A DNA stretch of 64,000 bases, taken from contig NC_009420.2 in the NCBI RefSeq assembly GCF_000002875.2, positions 494,001 to 558,000 of the forward strand, given 5' to 3'. Numbering within the stretch: the first letter of the stretch is position 1; every line of letters begins with the position of its first letter. The DNA comes from Leishmania infantum JPCM5 (taxonomy: Eukaryota > Euglenozoa > Kinetoplastea > Trypanosomatida > Trypanosomatidae). A program made the translations under genes and the position numbers. The notes under the pieces were generated by a model, which saw only the letters and a list, made by a program, of their open reading frames with translations, was not told the origin of the DNA and searched no databases. Of this stretch, positions 31,201 through 43,200 are shown in pieces.

Positions 31201-34200
31201 CGCGACACACATGTGTGTTTCAGTACAAGCGGCTGCGTCGCTGTGGCGAGTGAGAGCAACCTCACGGGCGGTGACCACGCGTGCGCCGGAGCGTTGCCAC
31301 CACTTGTGCAATAACAGAACTGCATCTCTGGCTCCTTTGCTTGTCGACAGAACTCCGTCACCTCCCGCTCCTCGCCAGGAGGGATGAGCGTGACCATCGA
31401 CAGTGCCGTCGTTGCCCCTTCCGCGTTGCTCGGCGCCGACGCGTCGAACGGCATCGCGAGCAGCGTCCGGTGCGCATGTGTGTTGCGAATGCGACACAGT
31501 GAGCTCAGCTGCAGAACCGTCGGCGGCTCTGGTGTCCATAGACACGACAGTGCTTCCGCTGGCACGCACTGCTCTCCAAGGTCCTTTTCGTCCTTCCCAT
31601 GCAGCGTGACAGCAGATCTCTCACATCGTGCGTCGGGCACAGCGGACACTGTGTAAAAGCGCGTGCAATATGCCAGCTCCTGCGCCGACAGCAATGCTGC
31701 CACAACCGGCGTTGTAAGGTAGTAGGCGTCGCTCTCGTGCAGAGATGCGTTGCGCGCCCCAGTGCTTGTTACAGGATTTGTAGCCACCGTGAACCCGACG
31801 CGGTCAGCGTGTGGCGCAAATGTGGTCACATACTCGGAGTAGAAGAGAGGCACCTGCTGCTGCGGCAGCACGCAGCCGTGTGCGCCAGCCCCGAGCAGAG
31901 GCTGAGGCTGCTCGGCATCCCGGAGATACACTGGCCGCGCCAACGCCGAGCGGAGCAACGCGGCGCACCGCACCACGACGCTTGACGGACCGTGTTGCTC
32001 GATGCGAACCGCGCCGCGCGTTGTGTCGCTGCCCTGCTGCAGCCGTATGTACAACGGCGGCGGCTCCTGCAATGAGATCGGCGCGGCGACGGACCACCAC
32101 TGCATGGAAGGGGGCGAGTTCGGCAGGGTTGTAGACCCGCCCGCGAGCGACGGCACCATCAGCTGAAAGAAGGCGAACACCGTGCCCTGCAGAGCGTCCA
32201 GCGTCGTTGGCGTCCACTGAAAGCATGCACCGTTTTCCACATCTGCTGTGGCCACGGCATCGCTGCTTCTGCTTGTAAGGAGGGATAGCTGCGGGGACGA
32301 CGTGCCTTGAGGCGCCTTTACTGGCGAGCTGACCACTCCATCGCGAGAAGTGCGCAGTCGAAGACGCAGCCGGCAGCCAGTCCAGTTCCAGAGCGTCCAC
32401 ACAGGCCCCACGGCGACTGTGTACTCTCTGGGCGAAAGCCTCCCACTAAAGAGTGGCCCGACCATCCGTGAGCAACGACGCCGCCACGTCAGCTGCACCA
32501 CTCGCCCGTTTCTGGCGGTATTCTCAGTGGGAGATACGGCAACTTCCGACTGTCGGGCGGGTGCGGAGGCAAATGTGGCATCGTTGACGCCGCCGCCGGC
32601 GACATCACCACAGAGCGGCTTCACGGGAATCGTAGTTAGTGGGGAAAGCAGCATCGGAAAGGACAGTGTAAAGGCATCAAGCGCGCGCACACGTTCGCAA
32701 AACGCAGGGGCGCGCAACGTTCCGCCGTGGCCGTTGTCGTTTTCGCCGCGGTCCCTCCCAAGTGCATCCATGTTGCCGTAGAGCATGAAGCCAGCAGCCG
32801 CTCCGCTCTTCGGCGACACGGCGGCACCGTTTCCTGGCCCGCCGCTCGTTTCGCCGACACCGCCGGCTGCCTGATCAGCCAGCAATGTCATGGCATCCGC
32901 CATCATCGCCCATGTCAGCATCTTCGCAGCTGGCGCGTACGCGCCGCCGTCGAGCTCTAGCGTCAGGCATTCCCGAAGAAGAGGCAGGGGGACGTATCGC
33001 GCCGAACGCGGCGGCACAGTTAGTCGGGCGCCGTGTGCAGTCACGCTGACGATGCCGGCTGCTGCCGGCGCCGCGGCACTCCCATCTGCGGGGCCGGCGT
33101 AGAACACGTTTGCGAGGACTACCGAGCTTGTCAAGTGCACCACCTCCAGCCTGTCGCGAACGCTCTTCCGCACGATCAAGTCCAAGGCTCCCAGCGCAGA
33201 AGTGTAGCCCGGAAGTGACACTCGGGCCACAGTACCATCGCCCAAGGCTTCGAGGTTCACAGCAACGCCGTCGCTGCCTTCGTCATCCTTTCGACCGGCA
33301 GTAGAGGAGACGTCGCTGGCGGGGGCTGCTACCGGCGTCAACATCACCACTGCACAGGAGGCAGGGATGCTCGTGTGTAAAAGTCGTCCCGGTTCTGCAA
33401 GCAGGCGCCACCGCGAGACGCTCCTGAGAGGTGCTCCCGCATGCGGTGCCGACTCCGCGACCTCCATCTCAACACCGCTATCATTCCAGAAGACACGCTT
33501 GCCAGCGTCCGTCTCCCGAGCAGAAGTCCGCAGAAGCCGCGCGGCGGTCACTAGAGGCAGCGTCGCGATAACGCTGTCAACCTGGACAGAGACGGACAAA
33601 GACCGGCAACCAGGGCTGAAGCGCGTGAATGAGAGGTATAGGTGTGGCTGGGCACTGAACAGCACACGCGCCGCCATCGGTGCCGGCGCTGACGCCACGC
33701 TCGACCTCTCCACAGCGTACCGTACAGTCGCCCCCTGGTGTTCGCCTGACTCATCATCGAGCTCGATACTGTCTCGCAGGGACACTGTAGCCTCAGCCGT
33801 CAGCGCAACGTCTGAGACGTCCATGTCCGTGGAGCACTGCAGGCGAGCATGGTCCACAAGCAGTATCGCCAGTGCGCTGCCAGCGTCGCTGGTCAGTGTG
33901 AGCGCCCACGACGGCACATTCGCCCTCACATCCAACGTAGTGGCACGCCGTGTGGGCCCGCGCGCCAACCCGTCACCTGCAGCTGGAGGGTGCCACGGCC
34001 TTCGTGGCGGCGAAGGCGAAAAGGTCTGGCAGAGCACCTGTTGCGCCAGCCTGCCCAGTTCGATTAACATGTGCGCGTGTCCGAGCGGCAACCGCCACAG
34101 CGTCGAGCCCCAGTCCAGCATGACCCGGTGTTGGTTTTCGGCTGCTGTGAGACACATCTGGGCTGTGGCGGCGACAGGGGTGTCTGTCAAAGGGCCGCTT

Positions 34201-37200
34201 TCAGAGAGACACGTGTGCAAAACGATGGTGCATTCGCCCTCGTGCTCGCTGCGCAGTGTGCGCTCCGCGTTTCGCTTCTCCTCGAAACGGTACCGTCCTT
34301 TCGCCGCACCCGTCGCCGCAAGACGCCGCGCGCCAGCCGTGAGGGACACCTCGAAGCCAACAGCAACGTCGACTGAGAACATCGTAGACACCGCCCACAG
34401 CGAGGTCGTCGGCACTTGGGGCACAGCTGTATCATTCGCAGCGGCGCCGGAGTTGGCTTGCGAGACGCGTGCTGCGGCCTTCTCCACCTGCGCGTCCGTG
34501 GCGGCCGTCGAGGGCGAAGCACTCACACCCACAAGTGGAGGAGGCAGGAGGCACAGGGATCGCTCGCCAAGCTCCACATAAGCCTCCAGCACGCACGCGT
34601 CTCGCCTCACCGCCTGTGCCTCCTCTCCGACGACAACCCGAACATTCTCGAAGCGCACCGTCATGTCCGGGTCAACGCGTATGGCGGGACAGACTTCTCC
34701 GTTCGCACCCACTGGTAAAGAAAGAAAGATAGTTGCCGCGCTGCCTTGAACCTTTTCATCACCCGCACCGCCACCGCGCACGGTGATTACGCTACGCCCA
34801 GCAGAGCCGCAGAAGTGTAGCTGGAAGCCGCCTTCACCGCCGAGCCGCAAGTCTTCGCAGAGCTGCCAGTCTGTCGCCACCTCGACCACTCTCACCCGTC
34901 CAGCGTGGCGATTCAGCGCGCCAGATGCTGGCAGCACCGCAGTGGCGCTCCCAACGCGCAACACAGTATGTTCCAGGTCGTCGAGTATGTGGGCCGAAGA
35001 CGCGTCCGCGTTCGCTGCGGAAATACCTGCAACACACGGGTGTAGCGCGTGCTCCATCAGCATCTTGAGAAACCTCATGGATGGGTGTACGTGCAGCGCG
35101 TGAAGACGAATCACGAGAGCTGTCGCATCGTCGGCAGCGATGTCCTGCGCTGCGCCACCGTGCTCTTCGCCTCCCGTCGAAAGTGAGAGAGATCGCTGCA
35201 CCACAGAAAACCCCGCGCGGTTATTGCTGCGGGTGCTGGTAGCTCCGCCAGTGGCGGGCGCGGCGCCGGGAGCGCGATCGCCACTCGGCTCCACCAATGG
35301 ACGCAACTCCAAGAACGTCGATGGCATCTCCATGGCCTGCTCGTTCAGTGCCTCTGCGGCGTCTGTGACAACTGTTTTACCCACGACACTGCCCACCCAC
35401 ACCTCCGCGTGCGGTCGCCGGTCGTCACCCTCGTTACCGCCACGTCGAGTGCGCAGCTCGGCGCGTACGTCATCCACGCTGATCGAGCAAAGATGCCGCA
35501 GCGTCTGCTCTGAGGAGGACATGGCTGCAGACGCCACGACGCAACGCAGCAGCATGCGCGGAACGTTTGCTCGCACGTGCCACAGAGTGCCTGCCCCACA
35601 GCAGACCCTGTCGCCAGGCGCCGCACTGTCTTTCGCCGCTCTCGCCTGCGCGTATCGGCGCGGAACCTTTTGTCGCGCCAGCAGCCAAAGCGCGGCCACC
35701 GTCTTCTCCAAACTGTCACCAGCGGGCAGGCGAAGACACACGGCATTCTGCTCCGTTGCTGCGGCGGCCGAGAGGGTCACCTCGACTGGGTCCGACGCTG
35801 ACTGCGAGGAAGAAGAAAGGACGAAGGTCGTTTTCACGTCGTCGAGCAGGGGATGCGCTTTAACCTCTGTCGAGGGGCCGCTGCTATACGTCGCGGAAAC
35901 TACTGCAGACGACTCCATTCGTACGCCGACAACTGTGCCAACACTGCTGGATTCGATCAGATTTGCCGAGTCTACGCAGTGCAAAACCGCCTGGCGCGCC
36001 TCCAAGCACACGACCGGCGCGGCGGAGCAGGTACGCTTACTGTGGGGTGCGAAGCACAGAAGCTCTGCCTTGTGGATCTCCACCTCTGCACGGGGAATCC
36101 ACGCCGACCATGACGATGCCGCACCACCCGTCGGCGGGTCGCTCTCCGACGCGTGCAGAGGTGTGACTTCCGCACGGGCAGCCAAAGCAGTCACTGTGCC
36201 CGTCACCACCTTTGCAATGCGGAAGGCGCACAGGGCCCAGCTGTGATTGTCGCCATTCATGATCGACACAAATGGCGTACGGTACTGCACTAAGAGGCGC
36301 TGCTTTTGAGCACGCGTGACCACTAGCACCGGCGACACTGTCCGAGCGAGAACTATGGGCGCCGTCCCGTAGGCAGCGCCAGGTTGCGGCAACATCGAAT
36401 ACATGCATACCTCTTCACAGCGCAGCTCCAGCGCCGCCGCTGCGTCTAGGCCTACCCCCACGTCCGTTGGAGAGAACGTAGTGTGTGCTTGCTGGGCACA
36501 CACACGGGCGGCGGGGGCAAGCACCAACTCGGTGTGGCGGACCTCCACATTGATTTGCTGCAACCAACATCGTTTACATCCCCCTTCACTTCCCATCGCC
36601 AGCTCTGGCTTGCGTGTCGCCTCCGGTGGACACGTCGAAGATTGTCTCATGCAGGTTACGGCGCTCTCCCACCTCTGCTTCAACGCGCGGTATGCTTTCC
36701 ACCAGCACACCATTGAGGCTGCGGTTAGCGAGCTTGCGTGGATCACAACCCGCCCCGCGTTGATGTCCAGCAGCGCCTCAGCAGAGGCGTAGTCAGCCAC
36801 CATTGCGTCCGCCATGCCGCCCTGAGCAACCGCAGAAACGTGCAACAGAAGGTTGCCGGCCCCGTCGTGGACGTGCACCGGCGCCGACCGCAGGCGGAAG
36901 AGCGTGTGCGTCCCCCCAACCACTGCTTTCTCGTTATCAATGCGGCCATCGCACTCAGTCATCGTTTCGTTATACCCTCCGTCCCGTTGAACTATGCCGA
37001 AGACGGTCGTTGGCTCCGCTGCCTCCTCGCCAGCCTCTCTGTCCACCTGCACGGTGATGGCACCGCCCACAGAAACGCACAGAGCACAGTCGTTTGTCAG
37101 CGCGGAGGCGGCCTTCTCGCCAACCGTCGCCGCGGCTGTGTCCATGATCAACTCCAAACGCCGCCCAGAGAGGCCCAGCTCGAATTCATACCAGGTAATC

Positions 37201-40200
37201 AGCCCATGGCGCTGCCTCGCACCGGGACGCCACCAGCCGGCGTGTCTGCTCGTGGTGCCTGCGGTCACTGCAGCTGCAACGCTCGACTCGCATGTGCGCC
37301 GTGTCTGCCGCCACAACGCGACCAGCCGCGCTGCAGCGGATATCAGTGTGAAAATAGTGGACAGACGAACCTGCACGGAAGCCGCATCATGCCCCGGCGC
37401 CGTGCCGACGGCGCCATCGCTCTCGGCGCCCACATCGACGTGGAGACTCGCCAAAACGTGATAGTGCAGGCCGTTGAGCGCCGTCAGCGCTGTCGGCGCC
37501 ATCTGAAAACCGTTGGCCGTGCTGCTGTGCCGCCAGCGCAGCGCCGATTCGTCAGCCGAGGAGGACAGCTCAAGCCCATCGTCCGTAGCTGTGGCTCCCT
37601 TGCCACGCACGCAGATGATGCTGCGCTTCAGAGGGAGCGACACTTTTATGCGCACATCTGGAAGCGTCCGCCACGCTTGCGTGTCGCTGTTGGTAGAGAC
37701 GACGACGCCCTGAACGACCAGCTGCGGGATCATGTGCCATATCTGCACTCGCCAACCACGACTCAGCCCGTCGCCAATGAGCGACGCGGGCATTCGGGTG
37801 TTCGTGAGAACGCTCTGCAGCTGGACACTCGTTGTCAGCCGAGCTGACCTGATGGCAACGCTCCAGGAAACGGGGCCACAGCCAGCATCGCAACTCGCCG
37901 CCGGCTCACCTGGAGGTATAGCCTCTGCAGACAGCCGCACCTCTACATCCGTAAGCTCCGCCTCAATACCTATGTACGTAAGCGCCGGCGACTCGGCATC
38001 TCTGCCATCACGCGGCGCAGCGTGGGCGTGCGGCTTCATTCCTTCAATGGATTGCGTCTCCATCACCTGCCGCACCACCTCGCGCGCAAGGGAGAACAGT
38101 AGGACAGCAGGGATGTCGAGAAGCATGCGCTGCAGCCGCACCTGCACCACAGACGTGCGGTGTAAGGTAAGATCCGTTACTTGGTAGCAGCGCCCGTACC
38201 GAAGCGATCTCAAACTGCTGGCGTCAGAGAAGCAAACAAGGCCAAGAGAGATGCAGGCCTCGCTACTACGCGCCGGTAGCAGCGGCGGCTTCGAAGCGGG
38301 TGTCACCGTCGCAGCGGTAGCCTGCCTCCAGAAACTGCTCTTTACGACGGGGGCAGCAGATGCCGTGGAAGGAGCTTCGGCAGACTGTCGACGAAGTACG
38401 GAGGCGTAGCTGGACCCGGACGAGAGCTGTGACTCTAGGCCCGCGGCGCCATCAGACTCCCCTGAGACACACAGGAGCAGCAGCTCCGGGCAGTGGGGAA
38501 CCTCCAAGACAAACTTGTCGTAAAGGCGCCCCGCGTTGTTCACGTGCGCACGGCCGCCTTCCTGCAGAGCGGGCAGAGGCGACGCTGTCAGCCTGGCCTC
38601 GGGCACAGTGAGTCGGCACAATGGCTGTCGGTCGCCGTTAGCGCAGTCAACGGTGCAAAAACTGACCTCCGTGTGCGTGATCTCGACGGTTCCGTGAAGC
38701 CGCCGCGAGCGACGCTGCCGCGACGCGAGGTGTCTCTCTCTTGTCGGCGACGCCCCCTTGTCCCCGTCCATGTACTCGCCCCGGCTCGTCCCGCGATGAT
38801 CGCCGAAGGCGCTGCTGCCTTGTCCACTGGCGCCTTCGTTTCCGTGCTGGCCTGCCTCGCCAAACCTTGCGATAGTGCCGGCACTTCCGCTTTTGCCTGG
38901 TGTGCGTGCCGCACTGCTTTGGCGACTGCCCTGTGTCGAGCAGACGCCGGCAAATATGCTGTACAGCAGCAGCCACCACTTGATGTGTGGCACTCTGAAG
39001 TGGGCGTGTCGCACCGCCGCAGCGACCTTGACGACCGCGGCGTCATTCCTCGCATCGTCGTCCACTTCGCTCGACGCTCGGCCAGCACGCCGCTCGAGAA
39101 ACGCCATACCCACCAAGTCAATCGTCAGAAGGACGTGTGTGCTTGTTGTCTCCGTCACATCGGCGTCTCCAGTGGAGTTCTCCAGCTTCTCTTCTCTCGC
39201 CACCAGTTCCAGGCCGCTCAACTGACCGTTCTTTACCGGTGATGTGGACCAGCACCCGCCCGCGGCGGAGTATAGTTGCCCGCCGCGGCGCAGTCCTACC
39301 TCGTAGCTGACGCGGCGCGTTGACGGCAGTCGCGGCGGCGGCGCTGCAGGAGCGATGGATTCGCTTTCGTCTTCCTCGGTTGTCCGCGGCATCCTTGACT
39401 GGCGCGCGTTCCTGTCGTGTGCAACGTAGTCATCTGTGTCGATCAGGATAGACACCGCAGGAATAGTGAGCAGCAGCGTTACCGACGGCGACAAAGCGGC
39501 TTGCTGGTGCGACGGCGCTTCCGCACCGTGGTATAACGACGAAAGTGGCTTGGGCCCTCCCATTGGAAAGGTGACAGTTGCTGGGGGCGTCGACGTACGC
39601 TGCAGATGGTCACCGCCGACCCTCGGCGTACGCCTGGTTGAGTGGATAGGAAGCCGGGTCACGTTATATAAGAAGAAGCGGACAAGGCTGCGACATTGCT
39701 GCGCGCTCATGCGAATCGTCACGTCAGAGGGCCGGCTTGCAGTGCTACTGGCTGCTTCGTGTACAGATGCCGTGCCCTGTGGATAGGGCGCGCATGCGGG
39801 GTGCACTCCCACCAGAAAAGCCCAGTCATCGGGCGCGCCGCGCTGATACGCGTAGCCGGTAAGATCCTCCTTTGGAACAAGCAGCACGCCCCTATGGGCG
39901 CGCAACTTCACATCGGGAAGAAAGACATCGCGCGACGGTGCGGACAACACATCCAGCAGCTGCACGCGATTTGTGTCGACGGAGGCGTGCGTCTGTGTCT
40001 CCAACGTGGCTGACGCACCAGGCGACGCTGACGTGATCTGCTGCAGCATGCACACGATCTGCTCAACATGGACCACACAGAAGGTGCTCGGTTTAGTCAT
40101 GTCAATCGGCACTGCTGCATCTGTCGCGAGAACAACATCCAGGTCCGATATCGTGGCCTCCACCGAGAGCGGCAACGGCGTCGTCGCCTCCCGGGACGCA

Positions 40201-43200
40201 CGAGCGCCGCCGACCACCCTGGATCGGGGGGTGCCATCTGCAAAGCAGGGCGCGTGGGTATACCCGTGGCGCAGCAACGGTGAGCGAGCCAGCTCGTCGA
40301 GACGCACGATTCGCTCATCTGCTTTTATGGCTGCCGCGTAGAAGTAGAGGAACGGGCAGTAGACGTGAATCGCACCGCCCACCAATGTGGCGCGACACGT
40401 CGTGGACGGCGGCACCCCCGGTCGCGGTAATGTCGACGTGTCGGTGTCTCCGACGCATGAGCCGGGAAGCGTGACGTCGACCACACAGTGTAGGGCATGT
40501 GCAGTGCCATCACCAGTGCAGGCAGCCCACGGGTACGCCGAAATCAGACTGCGCACTTCGGGGTCCCCGCCAATGTAATCGGCGATCTGCATCGCCTCCG
40601 GGACGCTGAAGCGGAGATGCACATGCTTTCCACCCCGACCTGTGCCGCCTGTCAAGGGCTCAAGAGTGCAGAGGGCATCCTCTATCGTGGTAGTCACCTC
40701 CACGTACGGCGCATCCACGACGTCGTCTGTGCTCAGGGGGGTCTGAAATCGGGCAGTGTGCGCGCGCACGCTGATCGGGAGCACACCGAAGAAGCGACTT
40801 TGCGGCATCTCAGAGTCCGCGGCCTCGCTGCGCAACGCCCCTGTCAGGACATAGGGTGCCGCCTGCGGAGGCAGCTTGATAGACCGCATGGTGCACATAG
40901 TGCCGATTAACACTTCCAACAGTTCGACCAGGACAATGTCGCAGAACGCCGACACGGTTTGGATCGTGAGCGCCGCCTCAGGCTTCCTGGGCGCCGTGCA
41001 GGTCTGGACAAGCGTCAAGTGCTCGATGGTGAGCAACTTCCGCCCCGCGGTGGTGGTCATGGTAATGTCCGGGATGGAGAGAAGGAGCCGAGGGCACACT
41101 TTTTCCCTTGCCGGGCACAGCGGTAGCGGGTCGTAGCTGCTTCGCTCTACGGCATGCCACTGACTGTCGGCAAAGTTGCAGATTAGCTCAATCGCGCGCG
41201 GCTCCTCTGCACCGAGCGCAGAAAGCGCCTCGCGGTACGGTTCCGTGGTAGGTGGCAAGTGCTCGGGGGCTACCAGCACCAACTCGCCGAGATCCACGTT
41301 CGCCTCAGAGCGAATAAGAAGACGCGCCACGCACACGCCGACAGTACAAACTCGGCCGCCGAAGACACCAGTAGCGAGCTTGCCTCTTGAGATAGCATGG
41401 GCAGCCGTCGTCGCCGAGCTCCGTGCGATGAAGAGCGGGGCGGAAAGAGCAGATAGGATGTGACGCGCGCAGTCCAGTGGCACTTCCCGAAGGACGGGCG
41501 GCGATTCGCTGTCTGCTCGTAGCTCCACACAAGTCGAGGTTGCCAACCGCCACGGAGCAGCAGCTCCTCGCGTGCCGGACCACCTGCATTCTGCCTGCCG
41601 GAGTTCGGCCGTCAGAGCGCGCACAGCCTGCCCATGTGCGTCAGCGGCGGCCAACACTGTCGGCTTCAGCAGCGCATCGTTCACTAGCGCAAACGCACAG
41701 GGGTCAGCGACGGCGTCGATACCCTTGTTGAGCAGCACCGTGAGCTCCTTGGGATTTAGACGCACCTCACCAGCGACAAATGAGAGCAGTTCAAGCTGCC
41801 GGCTGGAAGTGGGAGTATGTGTGTTGTGGCCGTTTTGGCAAAACACGCGGACGGCCTTGCTTTGGTCGCCGATGCAAAGGCAGTACTCGTTCTCGGTCCC
41901 CTTGTACCGCTTCGTCGGAGGTGCAACGGTCCACAGCCGCGTGGTGGACACTGACAGCACAAGGCAAGTCTCGTTCTTCAAGAAGCAGCGCTCTGTTGCG
42001 ACACGCGCGAACATGTCCGGACTGGCACTAGGCGAGGAGCACGAAGAGTCCGTGTATTCCTCCCCGTCGGTGTCCCCTTCAACCGCAAAGCTCTGAATGC
42101 TGTCCGTTGTGCGAAGCCACAGTGCAGCGGGCGCGGCATCGCCGCTTTGCAGGGTTGCCTCATCGCGTGGCCTCCCGTCACCCGCGTCGCCATCGCCGGA
42201 CGCGATTTCAGTAGATAACTGCCGCTGCGACTCGCCGCACTTCAAGGTGCTGTCGCAGGGCACTGTGCCCGCGAGCGACCCCGGTAGTGCAGCTGAGGAG
42301 AAGGCCGACGGCTGACGGCTGAATATTTCCAAGTCAGTGCACTCGATATCACGCGCGAAAAGAGGAACGCAAACGTCGAGGGACTGGATGGTCACGTTAA
42401 GCACGCGTGGCGCCGGCGACGCACGTGGTACAGTCGTCCCCGTCGCCATCTGTGAGGATTGGCCACGAGGAGTCGACGTGCACGAGCTCGACGCCGACAT
42501 CCGACTACCGACGGAGGCAGTGCCATGCAGATCGCTTTGCGCGCTCTCCGCCAACGCGGGCATCGCACCAGGAGACGCCTCGGGGACGCCACTGACGTAG
42601 AACGCCCGTTGAACCGCCCGAAACCAGTGCACGAAGGCGGAAACCTCCGCGTACCACCAGGCCCACTCGTGAGTCGGTTGACAAATCACCAGCTGCGGAG
42701 CCACCCAAACGCGTATGTGGGTGCGCTGCGCGTTGCGCTTCACTACAACGTAGTCCTCCCTGAACTGCTCTTTTGACTGCAAAAGGACTGAGCGCAACGC
42801 GCCCTCAAAGGTAAGCGATGCGGAGCCAAGAAAAAAGGACAGGGACGCCTTTTCTGGCCGGTCGTCGGGAATGGTGGTGTAGAAGAGCTCCATCGCGCGT
42901 AGTTGGGCAACGAAACGCTGCTCAACACGCTGCAGCGGGGTAGCGGACGGCGTCGCTGGCACACTGCTATCGTATGTCAGAGGCCAGTAGATAGGATCGA
43001 TGCGGACGATAAGCTTCGGAAAAAGCGCACGCAACGTGAAGTACAACCTGTTCTCCGCTGCCAGCTCGGGTAGGCGGTTTTGTGGTGCCCTCGGGTGCGC
43101 CAAGCGAGCGTAGTGCGGGGAGGTATAGCGTCGCCCAAGGTCCCACTCCAGCGCCACCAAGTCGCGAAAGCAAAAGCCTCTGTACGTGGGCACCGATATC

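Noticed and set aside
29652..37847. Several plus-strand frames of 300-400 codons inside the VPS13 gene
   Set aside because: Shadows of the long GC-rich coding frame; Arg/Ala/Ser-rich and without domains.
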